A DNA stretch of 64,000 nt from JANMES01 sp038229715 (lineage in GTDB: Bacteria; Planctomycetota; Phycisphaerae; Tepidisphaerales; Tepidisphaeraceae): contig JBBROD010000006.1 of NCBI GenBank assembly GCA_038229715.1, positions 18,251 through 82,250 on the forward strand, written 5' to 3'. Below are positions 16,914 through 24,945 of the stretch, in pieces. Numbering within the stretch: the stretch's first letter is position 1; each line of letters begins with the position of its first letter. Under the pieces are notes generated by a model, which ran no database searches, was not told the origin of the DNA, and saw only the letters and a program-made list of their open reading frames with translations. A program made the position numbers and the translations under genes.

Positions 16914-18926
16914 ATGGCAATCGCAATTCTCCCCGACGGCTCCAAGCGCGAGTTGGCGGATGGCAGCACGGTGTACCAACTGGCCGAGTCCATCGGCCGC
17001 GGGCTCGCCAAGGCTGCGGTCGTGGGCAAGGTGGATGACAAAGTCGTCGATTTGTCGTTCCCGCTCACCGGCGAGCACAAGGTTTCTATCATAACCGATA
17101 GAGACCCGATCGCGCTGCAGACGCTGCGACACTCGGCCGCCCATGTGATGGCTGAGGCGATCCAGAATCTTTGGCCGGAAGCGCAACTCGCTTACGGCCC
17201 GGCGCTGGAAAACGGGTTTTACTACGACCTCGCGCTGGAGAAGCCGATCAGCACCGCCGACTTCGAGAAGATCGAAGCGGAGATGAAGAAGATCGTCGGG
17301 GAGAATCGCTCGTTCAAACGCTACGATCTCGCGCCGGCTGACGGAATGGATCGGCTGGGCAAGGAAGGCAATAAGTACAAGGTCGACAACGCCCGGCGCG
17401 CCATCGACGGCGGGGCCGGCTCGCTCAGTTGGTACGTCACCGGCGAGAAGGACAAGAATTGGGAAGACCTCTGCATGGGCCCGCACGTGCCGGCCACCGG
17501 GAAGATCGGCGCGTTCAAGGTGATGAGCGTCAGCCAATCGTACTGGCACGGCGACTCCGCGTCGGACAAGTTTCAGCGTGTGTACGGCACGGCGTTCTTC
17601 GATAAGAAGCAGCTCGACGAATACATCAAACAGATCGACGAAGCCAAGAAGCGCGACCACCGCGTGATCGGCCCCGCGCTCGGGCTCTACACGATCGACG
17701 ATGCCGTCGGCCAAGGCTTGGTGCTGTGGAAGCCCAAGGGCGCGATCGTGCGACAGGAATTGCAGAATTTTATCAGTGAGCACTTGAAGCGACAGGGCTA
17801 CAGCCAAGTGTTCACCCCGCACATCGGCCGGCTGGGGTTGTACAAGACTTCGGGGCACTATCCCTACTACCGCGAAAGCCAGTTCCCGCCGTTGGTCGAT
17901 CCCGAGATGATCGACCTGCTCGCCAAGGAAGGCTGCACCTGCGGCGACCTGAGCAACCGCATGGCGGCCGGCGATATCGACGGCTATCTGCTGAAGCCCA
18001 TGAACTGCCCGATGCACATCCGCATCTACGCCAGCGAGCAGCACAGCTATCGCGATCTGCCGATCCGCCTGGCGGAATTCGGCACGGTTTACCGCTGGGA
18101 AAAGTCAGGAGAACTCGGCGGGATGACCCGCGTGCGCGGATTCACGCAAGACGACGCGCACCTGTTCTGCACCGAAGAGCAAGTGGCGGCTGAGGTACTG
18201 GGTTGCCTTGAACTGGTGAAGATCGTGCTCGGTACGCTCGGCATGAACGACTACCGCGTCCGCGTCGGCCTGCGCGATCCAGACAGCGCCAAGTACGTCG
18301 GCGCGGCCGAGCAGTGGGACCGCGCCGAAAAAGCCTGCCTCGATGCGGCGTCATCGCTGGGCGTGCCGTTCACCAAGGAAGCCGGCGAAGCCGCTTTCTA
18401 CGGCCCGAAGATCGACTTCGTCGTGCGAGACGTCATCGGCCGCGAGTGGCAACTAGGCACGGTGCAGGTGGATTACCAGTTGCCGCAGCGGTTCGACCTG
18501 AGCTACACCGGCGCTGATAACAAGCCGCACCGCCCGGTGATGATCCACCGCGCCCCGTTCGGCAGCATGGAGCGCTTCATCGGCGTGCTGACCGAACACT
18601 TCGCCGGTGCGTTCCCGCTGTGGCTCAGCCCCGTGCAGGTGGCGGTGCTTAGCATCAGCGACAAGTACAATGACTACGCGAACAAGGTCGTCGACCAGCT
18701 GAAGGCTGCGGGTTTACGCGTCGAAGCCAACCTCACCGGCGACAAAATCGGCGCCAAAATCCGCGAGGCGACCATGGCGAAGGTGCCGTACATGCTCGTC
18801 GTCGGCGAGAAGGAAGTGGCCGAGAACAAGGTGGCGGTGCGACATCGCACGGAAGGGGATAAGGGCGCGGTGACGATCGAGGAGTTCTCCACGATGGTGA
18901 AAGAGATGATCGCGTCGCGGAAGTAA
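16914..18926 (+). CDS. thrS: Threonyl-tRNA synthetase
   Basis: Class II aminoacyl-tRNA synthetase charging tRNA-Thr. Domain order: TGS (about 1-60, ILPDGSKRELADGSTVYQLA), the editing-type second domain (HSAAHVMAEAIQNLWP; the HxxxH of the editing site appears as HSAAH), the catalytic core with zinc ligand block MNCPMHI, motif 2 (RWEKSGELGGMTRVRGFTQDD) and motif 3 (PVMIHRAPFGSMERFIGVL), then the anticodon-binding domain. 670 aa, slightly long but complete. Start fixed by homology of the TGS domain; the SD is separated from it by a hairpin. Expression is predicted to respond to charged tRNA-Thr through the upstream attenuator. Confidence 0.97.
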   Translation: MAIAILPDGSKRELADGSTVYQLAESIGRGLAKAAVVGKVDDKVVDLSFPLTGEHKVSIITDRDPIALQTLRHSAAHVMAEAIQNLWPEAQLAYGPALENGFYYDLALEKPISTADFEKIEAEMKKIVGENRSFKRYDLAPADGMDRLGKEGNKYKVDNARRAIDGGAGSLSWYVTGEKDKNWEDLCMGPHVPATGKIGAFKVMSVSQSYWHGDSASDKFQRVYGTAFFDKKQLDEYIKQIDEAKKRDHRVIGPALGLYTIDDAVGQGLVLWKPKGAIVRQELQNFISEHLKRQGYSQVFTPHIGRLGLYKTSGHYPYYRESQFPPLVDPEMIDLLAKEGCTCGDLSNRMAAGDIDGYLLKPMNCPMHIRIYASEQHSYRDLPIRLAEFGTVYRWEKSGELGGMTRVRGFTQDDAHLFCTEEQVAAEVLGCLELVKIVLGTLGMNDYRVRVGLRDPDSAKYVGAAEQWDRAEKACLDAASSLGVPFTKEAGEAAFYGPKIDFVVRDVIGREWQLGTVQVDYQLPQRFDLSYTGADNKPHRPVMIHRAPFGSMERFIGVLTEHFAGAFPLWLSPVQVAVLSISDKYNDYANKVVDQLKAAGLRVEANLTGDKIGAKIREATMAKVPYMLVVGEKEVAENKVAVRHRTEGDKGAVTIEEFSTMVKEMIASRK

Positions 18927-18964
18927 TTCAGATGTGTAGTGCTATTGAAGAACCTATTTGGCGT

Positions 18965-19351
18965 TCACCACTTGCGATGGACGCCATAGGCATCCAACTG
19001 AGTATCCGAGCTGACGATTACCATCTGCCGGTTAAGCGCCTGCGCAACAATGATTCTGTCGAAGGGATCACGATGGTGGTATTTGAGTTTACTGACGGCG
19101 ATAAAGTCAGTGACCTCAAGAGCGAGGAATGAGGTCAGGTTCACTGTTGTCACATCCGCAATGAATTTTTCCAAAGTGTTATCGAGCCGAAGTTTTCCAG
19201 CACTGACTTTGATTGCAATTTCCCACAGCGACGCCACGCTCAGGAATCGGTCATTCTCTCCGTCTTCGATAAGCGACTTAGCTCGCGTGGAAAGTTGTGA
19301 ATTGTTGGTTGCAAACCAAAGGATGGCGTGTGTATCGAGCAGAAGCTTCAT
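18965..19351 (-). CDS. PIN-domain toxin (VapC-like)
   Basis: 128 aa PIN-domain ribonuclease. Acidic active-site residues sit in LLLDTHAILW (D6), SLWEIAIK (E44) and HHRDPFDRIIVAQAL. Complete length. The ATG follows the antitoxin stop with no gap (TAAATG), so toxin translation depends on the antitoxin frame. By family role it cleaves RNA when the antitoxin is lost; the target is unknown. Confidence 0.88.
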   Translation of the reverse strand: MKLLLDTHAILWFATNNSQLSTRAKSLIEDGENDRFLSVASLWEIAIKVSAGKLRLDNTLEKFIADVTTVNLTSFLALEVTDFIAVSKLKYHHRDPFDRIIVAQALNRQMVIVSSDTQLDAYGVHRKW

Positions 19352-19564
19352 TTACATGTAATCCGCGAAGTCTTCCAGTGGCGCATCAAAATCATCCGCA
19401 ATCCAGATTTTCCCTTCAGCGCTGCCCGCTTTAGGGCCCCGCTTTCCGGATGGCGTTTCGGTCTGAGGCTCCGCCTGCACAATCACGGCTTGGCCGGGGC
19501 GCAGATCATGCGGTTCGTCTGGGACGATCACTTTTCCGTCGAAATGTCCCTTGATGGCAACCAT
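19352..19564 (-). CDS. Antitoxin partner (DUF104/AF2212-like)
   Basis: 70 aa. The N-terminal half (IKGHFDGKVIVPDEPHDLRPGQAVIVQ) matches the small beta-rich antitoxins of the AF2212 type; the acidic C-terminal tail (DDFDAPLEDFADYM) would bind and block the toxin. ATG 19564 is chosen because it starts the domain; the frame is open further upstream but that part lies antisense to the agarase-like gene. A TATAAT box lies nine bases before the ATG, so the message is probably leaderless and may be self-regulated. Confidence 0.72.
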   Translation of the reverse strand: MVAIKGHFDGKVIVPDEPHDLRPGQAVIVQAEPQTETPSGKRGPKAGSAEGKIWIADDFDAPLEDFADYM

Positions 19565-19573
19565 TACAGTTTG

Positions 19574-19579
19574 ATTATA
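19574..19579 (-). promoter_or_regulatory. TATAAT box of the toxin-antitoxin operon
   Basis: A perfect -10 hexamer on the minus strand, nine bases before the antitoxin ATG. The -35 region is weak (GTAGCG at 17 bp). The whole promoter lies in the 53-bp gap after the agarase-like gene. Confidence 0.5.
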
Positions 19580-19617
19580 TCGGGATGTGACGAAGTCGCT
19601 ACAGAAATTTGCCCGGC

Positions 19618-21747
19618 TTACCGCTTCCCCGAAATCGCCACCGACTTGTTCGCCGGGTCGAGCACCAGCGCACCCCATGTGTTCGGGCGAAGCTGGGTCA
19701 TCGCTTCCTTCGGAGCCGACCAGTAGTACTCGGTGGCGTGCTGGAAATTTTTCACGTGCAGGTTCATCGCCATCGGCTGTTTCGGGTCCCACTCGTAGAG
19801 CGCTTCTTTGGGGATAAACATTTCCACCACATAACGGTCCGGGCGGATGCGGACGGCGTCTTTGATTAAAGGGTGCGGGATCAGCGCGTCCAGCAAGGCG
19901 TCGCCGGAGCGATGCCATTGGCCGACCACACCGGTGCTGCCGTCGTTGTCGGGGAAGGGGTTGGGCACGAAGAAAAAGCTGTGGCTGTTCTTGCTGTAGC
20001 TGATCTGATCCGGCGCGGGCGGGCGCGTGTTGATCCACAATTCTACGCAGTCGCGAGTCCACCACCAACCTTTAGCTGGAGCGGAGAGGATGTCCTCGTC
20101 GAACACTTCCATGCCGACGAATAAACCCTTCTCCGTCCAGCCCATGTACACGTTGGGCAGTGGGATTTTGCTGCGCTCCAGGCCGATGGTCTGGCCGTGG
20201 CGGATGCCTTGGACTTTGCACTGAGGCGCCCAGTCAGACAGCTCGCCGTTCAGGCTGATTGGCTTGTTCAGGTACGGAACGTGCATCACCGGCTTGGCGG
20301 CGAAGCTTTCGCGCCAAACGTCTTTCTGATCGTCCTTGAAGCTGTTGAGGTGCAGCGAGTTCAGGTCGGCTGCGGTGTCGCGGACGGCGTCGGCCAGTGA
20401 TTCGTACGGGCGGTCGTCGATGTCGACGACGCCGAAGTTCACATCTTCGCCGTCCAGCGTTCGCCCCGACGGCGGCTCGTCCATCCACTGGAACCAGTCG
20501 GCTGACACGATGTACGGCACGCGAGCGAGCCGGCTGGTGAACAGGCGATAGCCCTCCGCCCGTGCCTGCTGATCCAGCACTTGCGCCGCGAAGCCGACCG
20601 TGTTGCGATTCCCGCTCCGGCCATCAAGGGCGTGAAAGCTGTACTCGCTGATGATGATCGGCTGCTGCCCGGAGGCGTCGTACATCATCTTGAACATGTC
20701 CAGGTCGAGCCGGGCGTCGCTGACGTAGTAGTTGAGCGACTGGGCGTCGGTGTAATCCTTGCTCGCCCGCACGACTTCCGGCGGCGCGTAGCCGCGAAAG
20801 CGAACGCCCAGGATAAGGTGGTTCGGATCGTACTGACGGATCAGCGTGGTGGTGGTCTTGAAGTAGTCCGTCGCAAGGTGTTCAACCCAGGCGTTGAACA
20901 GCTTGGTGTACGCATCCTGCGGATCATGCGGCAGGCGTTCCCATGCGTACATCTCGTCGAAGTTAGTGAGCTTGGTTCCCCATTCCTTATTGAATGCATC
21001 CGTCGATGGCCAAAGCGTTTTGATGACTTGAATCACCTGATAGCGGTTGGGGTCGCTGGCGGGGCGGAAGTCGAAGTAGACGCTCGGGCCGGAAAAGCCG
21101 TCGCCCCAGTCGAGCTCGTTGTCGATGAAATAGCCGACTAAGTTCTTGTTGTTTTTCAGTTGTTCGACCTGCGTCTTGATCGCCTGCTCGGCGACGGTCA
21201 CCCATTCAGGCGTGTAGAACCGCTTTGAATTGCCGGACTGCCACGTCCAAACGTTCAGGTCGCGGGTCATCGGCACGTCGAAATTATGGAACACCGGATT
21301 GCACCAGGCACCTAGCCCCTTGAATCCGGTCTCATGAATACGGGCGAGCGTGGCTTTGGCCCAGGCGTCGAGGTCGGTGGGGTTCTCCGAGCCGTTGAAA
21401 TCGCGGCTCATATAAGAAGGTCCTTCGGCATCACGGCCTTTTTGGAAAGGCTGCACGGTGGTCACCGCGTTGATGAATTCCGGGGCGTTCATCGGATCGA
21501 GCATCCACCAAACGCCGTTGGCATCGTGGGCCAATCGCCAGAACCCTTCCTTGCCACGGATTTTCGTGAACTGGACTGACTTTGTGGCGTTCTTGATGTT
21601 CAGGTTGCCGGTGGCAGAAGTTGTGGGAAGGATCACGATGCGCGTGTTCGCATTTTTCGGCGGCGATTGAGTCGCGCTGGACAGCAGCGGCCGGACCAGC
21701 AAGGCCACCAGCCCCAACGCCGCGAGGATATACGCCACACGATTCAT
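19618..21747 (-). CDS. Agarase-like glycoside hydrolase with C-terminal CBM9-type domain
   Basis: 709 aa. An N-terminal hydrophobic segment (VAYILAALGLVALLVRPLL) anchors or exports it. The central part is a TIM barrel; GYFIDNELDWG carries the probable acid/base Glu and PIIISEYSFHA the probable nucleophile, a pattern shared by beta-agarases of the GH50/GH86 type. Residues from about 500 (KPISLNGELSDW, VYMGWTEKGLFVGMEVFDED, DCVELWIN, VVEMFIPKEAL) form a CBM9/DOMON-like sugar-binding domain. Real substrate unknown; an agar-, porphyran- or other marine-type galactan is an inference from family only. Confidence 0.8.
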   Translation of the reverse strand: MNRVAYILAALGLVALLVRPLLSSATQSPPKNANTRIVILPTTSATGNLNIKNATKSVQFTKIRGKEGFWRLAHDANGVWWMLDPMNAPEFINAVTTVQPFQKGRDAEGPSYMSRDFNGSENPTDLDAWAKATLARIHETGFKGLGAWCNPVFHNFDVPMTRDLNVWTWQSGNSKRFYTPEWVTVAEQAIKTQVEQLKNNKNLVGYFIDNELDWGDGFSGPSVYFDFRPASDPNRYQVIQVIKTLWPSTDAFNKEWGTKLTNFDEMYAWERLPHDPQDAYTKLFNAWVEHLATDYFKTTTTLIRQYDPNHLILGVRFRGYAPPEVVRASKDYTDAQSLNYYVSDARLDLDMFKMMYDASGQQPIIISEYSFHALDGRSGNRNTVGFAAQVLDQQARAEGYRLFTSRLARVPYIVSADWFQWMDEPPSGRTLDGEDVNFGVVDIDDRPYESLADAVRDTAADLNSLHLNSFKDDQKDVWRESFAAKPVMHVPYLNKPISLNGELSDWAPQCKVQGIRHGQTIGLERSKIPLPNVYMGWTEKGLFVGMEVFDEDILSAPAKGWWWTRDCVELWINTRPPAPDQISYSKNSHSFFFVPNPFPDNDGSTGVVGQWHRSGDALLDALIPHPLIKDAVRIRPDRYVVEMFIPKEALYEWDPKQPMAMNLHVKNFQHATEYYWSAPKEAMTQLRPNTWGALVLDPANKSVAISGKR

Positions 21748-22112
21748 GCTTCTATTAATTCATACGGGGCCCGTTCAAAGGCAGTTGCATTAATATCGGT
21801 CTCGCACGGATTAATACTTAGCTCATGTTTGAGAACTTTCAAATCCCCTAAGTTATTATTCCACAACAGCTTGTGCTGAATTTCACGATGTTGAGCCTGC
21901 TAAAATGTGAAAAAAATGTTCGATCAGCAGGAAATCGATTGCTCTAACTCCTTTTTAACTCTGGGTTTGTCGCTCATTGACACGAACTTTGCCGCGAGAG
22001 GGTTATCGTGACTTGGAAGGACTGAAAAATGCCTTGGTCGTTATATCCGGACCTCGCGCGTCAGTATTTTGAAATGGTCGATGTCGTAGGCAACCCTGCA
22101 CGGGTAGCACGG

Positions 22113-22270
22113 GCCAGAGGCTGCTGGGACCAAACCCCCCAAAACACGTCATGCTGAGGCACTCCGAAGCATCTCGGATGCCGAAGACCATTCGAGATTC
22201 GAGATCCTTCGGCGTATCTCAGGATGACGATACGTGTTTGTTCGCGGGGGTTTGGACACAGCAGCCGGAG
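22113..22270. repeat. Long imperfect palindrome nested in a decayed MITE copy
   Basis: The left half (from about 22113: CCAGAGGCTGCTGGGACC, CCAAACCCCCC, ACACGTCATGCTGAGG) pairs with the right half up to 22270. The core (22147-22230) is the CGTCATnCTGAG...GAAGnATCTC type palindrome. The outer sequence on the right (22267-22304, TACGGTCGAGTTTTCAGACTGA) resembles the end of the MITE-like element at 51605-51777, so this may be a decayed copy split by a second repeat. It lies in the 879-bp gap upstream of fusA. Confidence 0.65.
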
Positions 22271-22439
22271 GACCGTGATACGGTCGAGTTTTCAGACTGA
22301 CTCACCAACTCCAAACGGGGGTTTGCTTGATTCCCCATTCAACGCCGGTACATTACTACCCCTCGCTCCGGGCGTCGACCGCGTTATTGAGTTAGCGCAA
22401 CATCGATTTTTGGAGCGACAACTCTGACAAGGAGTGACC

Positions 22440-22460
22440 GTGAAGATTGAGCCAAACTAG
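22440..22460 (+). other. Six-codon mini-ORF with strong SD upstream of fusA
   Basis: GTG AAG ATT GAG CCA AAC TAG, preceded at five bases by AAGGAG. Too short to judge as a gene; it could be a leader peptide or chance. Position 170 bp before fusA. Confidence 0.25.
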
Positions 22461-22481
22461 TGCTCAGGCTGACCGTTTTGC

Positions 22482-22511
22482 AGCGGGGTCAGTATGAGCG
22501 ATGACCCCGCT
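22482..22511 (+). promoter_or_regulatory. Stem-loop in the fusA leader
   Basis: A perfect 10-bp stem (AGCGGGGTCA / TGACCCCGCT) with a 10-nt loop, not followed by a T-run. Possible control site or processing site in the 5' region of fusA. Confidence 0.5.
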
Positions 22512-22626
22512 TGGAGAGCGTTCGATTCTGTCTCTCCCGATTCCGGCTTCATCGTTCATCCCTCCCGAAGTAAATTAATAAGCATCGAAAAATTGATCCC
22601 GATCTCGACCCGAAAGGATTCTGTCC

Positions 22627-24804
22627 ATGGCCCGCGACCTGACCAAAATTCGTAACATCGGCATTGCCGCTCACATCGACGCAGGAAAGACCACCACATC
22701 GGAGCGCATCCTGTATTACACCGGCCGTATTCACAAGGTCGGCGAAGTGCACGAAGGCACCGCCGTCATGGACTTCGATCCGGAAGAACAGAAGCGCGGC
22801 ATCACGATTAACTCCGCCGCCACTTACTGTAAGTGGAAGCCGGGCGGCTGGATCAACAAGAGCTCCGACGCCGCGATGTACGACATCAACCTGATCGACA
22901 CGCCGGGACACGTCGATTTCACCGTCGAGGTGGAACGTTCGCTGCGCGTGCTCGACGGCGCGGTGGCGGTGTTCGACGGCAAGGAAGGCGTGGAAGCGCA
23001 GTCCGAAACTGTCTGGCGTCAGGCCACCAAATACAACGTCCCGCGTGTCTGCTTCATCAACAAGATGGACAAGGTCGGTGCGGATTACGATTACTGCTAC
23101 AACAGCATCCTCGATCGCCTGGGCGCACCGGCGATCCCGGTCGTGATCCCTGACGGCCAGGCCGACACGTTCAAAGGCGTGATCGATATCATCGATCAGG
23201 TCGGCTACTACTCGAACATGGACGACGAAAAGGACAAGGGCAACACCGTCGTCATGAAGCCCGTGCCCGAGCACATGAAGGAAAAGGTCGCTCACTACCG
23301 TGCGATCATGCTTGAGAAGATCGCCGAGCTCGATGACGCGCTCATGGACAAGTACCTGGCCGACCCTGAGTCGCTTCAGCCGGCAGAACTTCGCGCGGCC
23401 CTCCGCAAGGGCACGATCGCGTTCAAAGCCCATCCGCTTTATTGTGGTTCGGCCTATAAATACATCGGCGTGCAGTTGGTGCTGGATGGCGTTATCTCGT
23501 ACCTGCCGAGCCCGATCGATATGCCGGCCGTCAAAGGCACGAACCCGCGCGACAAGGAAAAGGTCGAAATTCGCGAGCGTCAACCCGATCAGCCGTTCTG
23601 CGGCCTGGCGTTCAAGATCGTCGACGACAAGTTCGGCACGCTGACCTACGTCCGCGTCTACAGCGGCACGCTGCTTAAGGGCACGCGTATTCTGAATGCC
23701 AATAAGGAAAGCAAAGAAAACATCAGCCGAATGTTCCAGATGAGCGCCGATGACCGCGAGGCCCGCGACTCGGCTGAAGCCGGCGACATCATCGCCGTCA
23801 TCGGTATCGATGAAGCCAACACCGGCGACACGCTGTGCGACCCGGATCATCCGATCATTCTGGAACGCCCAAGCTTCCCTGAGCCGGTCATCAGCATGTC
23901 GATCGAGCCCAAGAGCGGCGCTGATAAGCAGAAGCTGGGTGACGCGCTCACCAAACTCCGCCGTATGGATCCGACATTCCGCACCAAGTACGACGAAGAG
24001 ACGGGCGAAACCGTCATCGCCGGCATGGGCGAGTTGCACCTTGAAATTCTGAAGATGCGTCTGACCCGCGACTACAAGGTCGAGGTGATCGTCGGCAAGC
24101 CGAAGGTGGCGTACAAGGAAGCCATCACCCGGAAAGCAGAAGCCCGCGGTAAGCACGTCAAGCAGTCGGGCGGTCGCGGTCAGTTCGGTGACTGCTCGAT
24201 CTCCATCGAGCCGTTCGACGGCAACGACCCGGCCACGGGCCAGCCGTTGGACGCGGTCGTACTCAAGAAGCTCGGCTGGGAAGACGGCGTGGCATTCGAG
24301 AACAAAATCTTCGGCGGCAGCATTCCGAAGGAATTCATCCCGTCGATCGAGTACGGCATTCGCATGGCGTGCAAGACCGGCGTTCTGGCGAACTTCCCTC
24401 TGCTTAATCTGAAGGCGACTCTCACCGACGGCAGTTACCACCAGGTCGACTCGTCGCAGATCGCGTTCGAGCTCGCCGGCCAGATCGCCCTCAAGGAAGC
24501 CGCTGCCAAGGCCGGGCTCACGTTGATGGAGCCGATCATGAAGGTCGTCGTCACCACGCCGAAAGATTTCGTCGGTAACGTCACCGGCGATATCAACAAG
24601 CGTCGCGGACTGATCGTCAACAGCGAAGAGCGCGGCAACACATCCGTGATCGAAGCGGAAGTGCCGCTCTCTGAAATGTTCGGTTACACGACCGACCTGC
24701 GTTCGATGAGCACCGGCCGAGCCGCCAGCGCCATGGAACCGCTAAAGTATGCCGAGGTGCCATCAAACGTGAAGAAGGCGATCCTGGAAGAAAACGGCAA
24801 GTAG
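22627..24804 (+). CDS. fusA: Elongation factor G
   Basis: GTPase that drives ribosome translocation. 725 aa with the five EF-G domains. G-motifs: AHIDAGKTT (P-loop), the switch II DTPGHVDFT and NKMDKVGADY. Domain IV begins near VAYKEAITRKAEARGKHVKQSGGRGQFGD, and the C-terminus contains MFGYTTDLRSMSTGRA. ATG 22627 has AAAGGA nine bases upstream. rpsL, rpsG and tuf, the usual neighbours, are absent here. Long open frames on the opposite strand are a codon-bias effect. Confidence 0.97.
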   Translation: MARDLTKIRNIGIAAHIDAGKTTTSERILYYTGRIHKVGEVHEGTAVMDFDPEEQKRGITINSAATYCKWKPGGWINKSSDAAMYDINLIDTPGHVDFTVEVERSLRVLDGAVAVFDGKEGVEAQSETVWRQATKYNVPRVCFINKMDKVGADYDYCYNSILDRLGAPAIPVVIPDGQADTFKGVIDIIDQVGYYSNMDDEKDKGNTVVMKPVPEHMKEKVAHYRAIMLEKIAELDDALMDKYLADPESLQPAELRAALRKGTIAFKAHPLYCGSAYKYIGVQLVLDGVISYLPSPIDMPAVKGTNPRDKEKVEIRERQPDQPFCGLAFKIVDDKFGTLTYVRVYSGTLLKGTRILNANKESKENISRMFQMSADDREARDSAEAGDIIAVIGIDEANTGDTLCDPDHPIILERPSFPEPVISMSIEPKSGADKQKLGDALTKLRRMDPTFRTKYDEETGETVIAGMGELHLEILKMRLTRDYKVEVIVGKPKVAYKEAITRKAEARGKHVKQSGGRGQFGDCSISIEPFDGNDPATGQPLDAVVLKKLGWEDGVAFENKIFGGSIPKEFIPSIEYGIRMACKTGVLANFPLLNLKATLTDGSYHQVDSSQIAFELAGQIALKEAAAKAGLTLMEPIMKVVVTTPKDFVGNVTGDINKRRGLIVNSEERGNTSVIEAEVPLSEMFGYTTDLRSMSTGRAASAMEPLKYAEVPSNVKKAILEENGK

Positions 24805-24812
24805 ATGCCTGA

Positions 24813-24888
24813 AGGGGCAAGTATTAAGGGGCAAGGGGCAAGTGAGGATTCTTCTTCACTTGCCCCTTGCCCCTTAATACTTGCCCCT
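24813..24888 (+). repeat. 33-bp perfect inverted repeat after fusA
   Basis: Arms 24813-24845 and 24856-24888 are perfectly complementary and made of iterated AGGGGCAA words. It lies between the fusA stop and the adaptor gene and has no T-run, so read-through is likely. Confidence 0.88.
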
Positions 24889-24945
24889 CAGTACGATGCA
24901 ACTTTCCGCTTCGCCCGATATGATCCAGTTCAGGAGTATTGCTGC

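Noticed and set aside
16600..16914. T-box riboswitch upstream of thrS
   Set aside because: No T-box (TGGNACC-type) bulge or specifier stem is visible; the Thr-codon leader with terminator explains the region better.
16869..18044. 391-codon frame antisense to thrS
   Set aside because: Overlaps a complete, certain gene; no recognisable motif.
22549..24441. 630-codon open frame antisense to fusA
   Set aside because: Shadow of the strong codon bias of fusA; His/Asp/Val-rich translation without any family motif, and the sense gene is certain.
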